Of a stretch of 64,000 nt of DNA, positions 60,742-64,000 are shown piece after piece. The stretch is from Coprinopsis marcescibilis (lineage: Eukaryota; Basidiomycota; Agaricomycetes; Agaricales; Psathyrellaceae): NCBI GenBank assembly GCA_004369085.1, contig ML210190.1:72055-136054 (forward strand). The letters run 5' to 3'. Under the pieces are notes generated by a model. The model saw only the letters and a program-made list of their open reading frames with translations. It did no database searches and had not been told where the DNA came from. A program made the translations under genes and the position numbers. The first letter of the stretch is position 1. Each line of letters begins with the position of its first letter.

Positions 60742-63700
60742 ATGTCGCAGGCACCGGTGATACTGTCGCAGTACGGTACCAAACAGACGACGACGACGTT
60801 CCATGGAAAGGAAGATAGCCAGCCCAATGAGTCGTTGACGATGAAGAGAAGATGGGGCCAAAATCGAGGGCCTCCGGTTATTCGGCCCACAGTGACGTCC
60901 AGAGGGACAGAACATGTTAGGAGATGGCGGGGCCCAAAGAAAGTATACCATGGTAATGGTAATGGCACATATATGGATCCATTTCAAAGCTCGAGGAGAG
61001 AGCCAGGGCCATCATCACAAGGTGAGCAACTACTTGATTCTCCGTTAGTAATGGTATAACTTGCACGTTTCGGGATTATTGATCTTGTTCCCTAGGAATG
61101 TCATCATCGCAAGGGCCTGCGAGCTATAATCGCAACCAAAAGGACTCGTGTCATGCGCCCAAGAGACAGAGAGTCGAAGCTGAGAGCAATCGACGGATCT
61201 CTTCGCAGAGTGTAGTCCCTGCAAGGGGACCGGCTGGCGTTGCATCGACAATTGAGCACCCACTTTCAGGCGCCAATGGACAACCGGCTCCTCAATCTCA
61301 ACTAACGCAAGTGTATTACCAGCCACCACCACAAACATCTTATCAACCACCACAACTGTATTACCAGCCACCACATCAGTCCTTTTCCCAGCGACAAACC
61401 ACCACGAGCGCCCCTCTAGCAGTTGCACCACCTATTCCAAGTTTACAAGAAATCGAACAAGTAGTGACCCAACTCCACCCTTCTGTCATCCACTCCCTCT
61501 ACCAAACGATATCTGCTTCATTAGGCTCAAGTCCGCAGCCTTACTACCAACCAATAGCGCCATCCAGCCAATCAGTGACCCCACTGTACACAACCCGCAA
61601 GATCCCATCCTCCGATTGGCTGCCGAGCGAGGATGCGTTGCAGGTTGAATACACACCTGCACCTGGGCAGCTTATGTTGCCGCCGCATATGCAGTCACTA
61701 TCGCCTGGGATGAGCGCAGAGGCGTTCAGCTCACCGATGATGTCCCAGCCGGCGCATCCAGCAACCAATTGGCAGTTCCAGCAGCAGCAACAGGAACGTC
61801 ATTCGAACCTCCCCACCCCGACTCCATCTGTGAAGGGGTTGTCCCCTGGCTCTTCTCAGCGGTCAAACCGCTCGTCCACGCCGCAGTTACCAATTCGACC
61901 ACCTCGCACGCAGTACCCATTTCCCCAAGACAAACCTGACCCGCCTCTCCCAGTTCGACACCGTAAAATCTCACCTATCAAGGTGAAGGAGGAGAGCATT
62001 GACGTTGAGTTTCTAGCGTTGCCAACACGTTCACATCCACCACGACGTTCTATGCCTACATTTCCTACTCGCCCACCACTATCACAGTCTGATCATCCAC
62101 CGTTGCCTACTCGTCCATCTACGTCCGTGCCTAATCATTCACATCCAGCATTGCCCACTCGTCCGTTCCATACCCAACCTACCAAACTACCACCAACGTT
62201 GCCTCATCAATCTCAATCCGTTTCTGCTTGTCCATCCCCAGAACAGTCTACCCGACCTTCGCCTCCGCTTCCAATACGACCTAGGCCCCCGTCATCGGCT
62301 TCCTCACCCGCAAAGCACCAGCCTGCGAAAGACAGACAAGAACCATTTTCACCCAAGAAGCTCAAGGCTGAACCCACGTCTATCAGGGTAAAACGCAAGC
62401 CATCCTCACCTACAAAGGTCCAACCCTCCTCAGACTCTGATCCGTACCCCAAAGTCAGAATAAAACGAGAAACCGACGCAGAGGATGAAGACGAGCAGCC
62501 GCGACGAAAACTAATCACGGAGGGCTGCCAACGCTATGAGCTCCCAGAAAACTGCAAAAAATCATTAGGAAACGCCGATTTTCAGAAGAACCGGATACAG
62601 CTGGCCAAGGCCAAGAGGAGCTTTCTGCAAAGTAAGCTTTTGAGTGTGAAGAAGGTCCTGTTTAGGTGCGTTCCCGTTGCATTTTTTCCTAACGATCATT
62701 ATGTTGACGCCTGATGAAATGAAACAGGGACGACGGGATGGTGATTGAATGGACGAGCGCACAGCCAGTCTGGAACGACACGCTCCTGCCAGACTGTATG
62801 GACCTCGCCACGGCTATACGTGAATCAGGCACGTCGCATTTGTCGGGGTCGAGCAGACAGCATACGATTCGTGCGATGGATTTGACGGCGTCGCCCAGGA
62901 GCAGGACCACAGGGACTACCAGCGGGAGTCGAAGGATGAAATCTCCTTTGAGTCTCGGTGAGGATAGTGGACCCCCTGGCCCGTCTGCACAGCAGCAGCG
63001 TGTGCTGCCGGATGAACCCCCGCTTCCGATTGTACGACCTAGCCGCAGAGACCTCCCGCCTCCCAAACCGCAGAAGAAGCACTTTAAGCCTGTTGAGCCG
63101 CGTCGGTTGAAGAGGGCCAAAGCGGTTGCTTCTGCTGAGGATGATGTTCGGCAGCCGCAAGCATTGGTAACTCCAATTAGTGGCGCTGAAAGGTGGAAAG
63201 GCAAGAGCAAGGAGGTACAAGTGTCTGCGGGAATGGATCTGGAGGCGTTTCCGAGTCTGCCTGTGAGGCCTGTGAGGCGTTTGATCAGGATAGGGGGGAA
63301 CGAAGAAAAGCCCGGGAAAAGGGCGAGACCTGAACTTCCTCCCGCTGCGGTCCCAGTGGCAAAGAGGCAGAGGGTGGAGGAGGAGGATGGTGGTGTAAAA
63401 GAGGGACATCTGGAGGGGCTGAGTCTGAACCAACAGGGGAAAGGACGAGAAGATGGCGAAGAATCTGTCCCGCCGATTGCCACGCTTGATGAAGACGACG
63501 ATGATGACAGCGAGGATTGGCCTGAGGAAGGAGGGGAGGCCGTGGATATGCTTTTATCGAGCTCGCCTGTTGCTACCAGGAGGGCTGTACCTGTGGCTCG
63601 ACACATATCAGCAGCTGAGGATCCTGACTGGGAGGAGGAAATGGAACTAGAGAGAACGTTGTTAGAGGGTGAACAGGCTCGGGCTGAAGACATTTATGAG

Positions 63701-63973
63701 GATGAGCCTCCGAGCGTTAGACTGTTGGCCCAGGACTTCATCGTTAGGTGCGTTTGAGCTCGCCCTTCGTACAACTGCGCAAACGCCAACTGAGGGCGAT
63801 GCGCAGATATATGCAGACTTTTGATAGGGACCGGTCGCAGCTGGAAATGGCGTATAGTACCAATGCCATTTTCTCAGCGTCGATACACCGGCTGCCACAA
63901 GAAGGGTCGTCGTCCATGGGGGAGCTTTTCTGTCCGAGGGAGTGTAATTGCTTGAACGGTGTTGATGGTGCGT
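60742..63973 (+). CDS. Proline-rich protein with SH3-ligand array and NTF2-like domain (partial)
   Basis: At least four exons starting MSQAPVILSQYGTKQ; the gene leaves the window inside or at the end of the exon before 63973. The first ~550 residues are disordered and rich in Pro, Gln and Ser, with Lys-rich stretches (PKRQRVE, KVRIKRE) that could be nuclear signals. Motifs of the class II SH3-ligand form P-x-x-P-x-R recur (PQLPIR, PPLPVR, PTFPTR, PPLPTR, PALPTR, PPLPIR, PSLPVR). Conserved-looking segments are IQLAKAKRSFLQSKLL and DDGMVIEWTSAQPVWNDTLL. After an acidic stretch comes SVRLLAQDFIVR joined to YMQTFDRDRSQLEMAYSTNA and IFSASI. This resembles the start of the NTF2 domain in Mex67/NXF mRNA-export factors (FL..YD..DR..L...Y...A.FS.S). 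No RRM or LRR is seen, so it is not a standard Mex67. Confidence 0.72.
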
Positions 63974-64000
63974 GAGCCTGACTATCCCGAGAGTTGCATT

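Noticed and set aside
62689..63693. 334-codon minus-strand frame
   Set aside because: Antisense of the proline-rich gene; Ser/Leu/Gly bias mirrors its acidic and Pro-rich codons.

Overview
The window is nuclear DNA of a filamentous basidiomycete, most likely a mushroom-forming Agaricomycete. Genes are cut by many 45-80 nt introns with GTRNGT donors and YAG acceptors. Genes lie on both strands with short spacers. The families are typical of the group: expanded P450s, NACHT-type NLRs, DUF6533-like membrane proteins and very low-complexity GATA factors. I see no rRNA, tRNA, CRISPR array or intact transposon. All intron positions are read from the sequence, not from transcripts.

Layout. 0-5 kb: the tail of an acidic protein, mitochondrial monothiol glutaredoxin GRX5 (-) and a single-pass membrane protein (+). 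5.8-14.6 kb: one CYP2-like P450 (+), then two tandem paralogous P450s (-). 15.2-18.5 kb: ADE16/17-type AICAR transformylase/IMP cyclohydrolase (+) converging on an HD-domain nucleotidase (-). 19.9-24 kb: an ankyrin protein, a multi-pass membrane protein and an alkyltransferase-like DNA-repair protein whose active-site Cys is replaced by Trp. 24-27.4 kb: gene-poor. 27.4-33.3 kb: two neighbouring minus-strand genes of extreme low complexity, a GATA zinc-finger factor and a Gln/Asn-rich conserved protein. 33-36 kb: gene-poor. 36.2-37.1 kb: SEC72. 38.4-40.4 kb: a short NACHT/NLR. 41.7-46 kb: DED1 helicase and the eEF2 chaperone HGH1. 45.9-47.7 kb: a ~0.9 kb tandem duplication carrying HGH1 promoter, first exon and first intron. 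48-50.6 kb: a third P450 of the tandem-pair family. 50.8-51.8 kb: a decayed TPR gene. 52.4-55.6 kb: a large mushroom-type protein. 55.8-56.7 kb: a pirin. 57.5-60.3 kb: a conserved multi-pass membrane protein. 60.7 kb to the end: a proline-rich protein with an NTF2-like domain and many class II SH3-ligand motifs, running off the window.

Housekeeping genes (GRX5, ADE16/17, SEC72, DED1, HGH1, ATL) alternate with accessory ones (P450s, NLR, TPR remnant, mushroom-type proteins). The 38-55 kb stretch is the most accessory and shows recent rearrangement: duplication, a decayed TPR gene, a displaced P450 paralogue, and two proteins that share a short N-terminal VAG motif. The best follow-up leads are the HGH1 promoter/exon duplication, the SH3-ligand array, the paralogous P450 promoters and the possible stop-turned-splice-site in P450 copy B.
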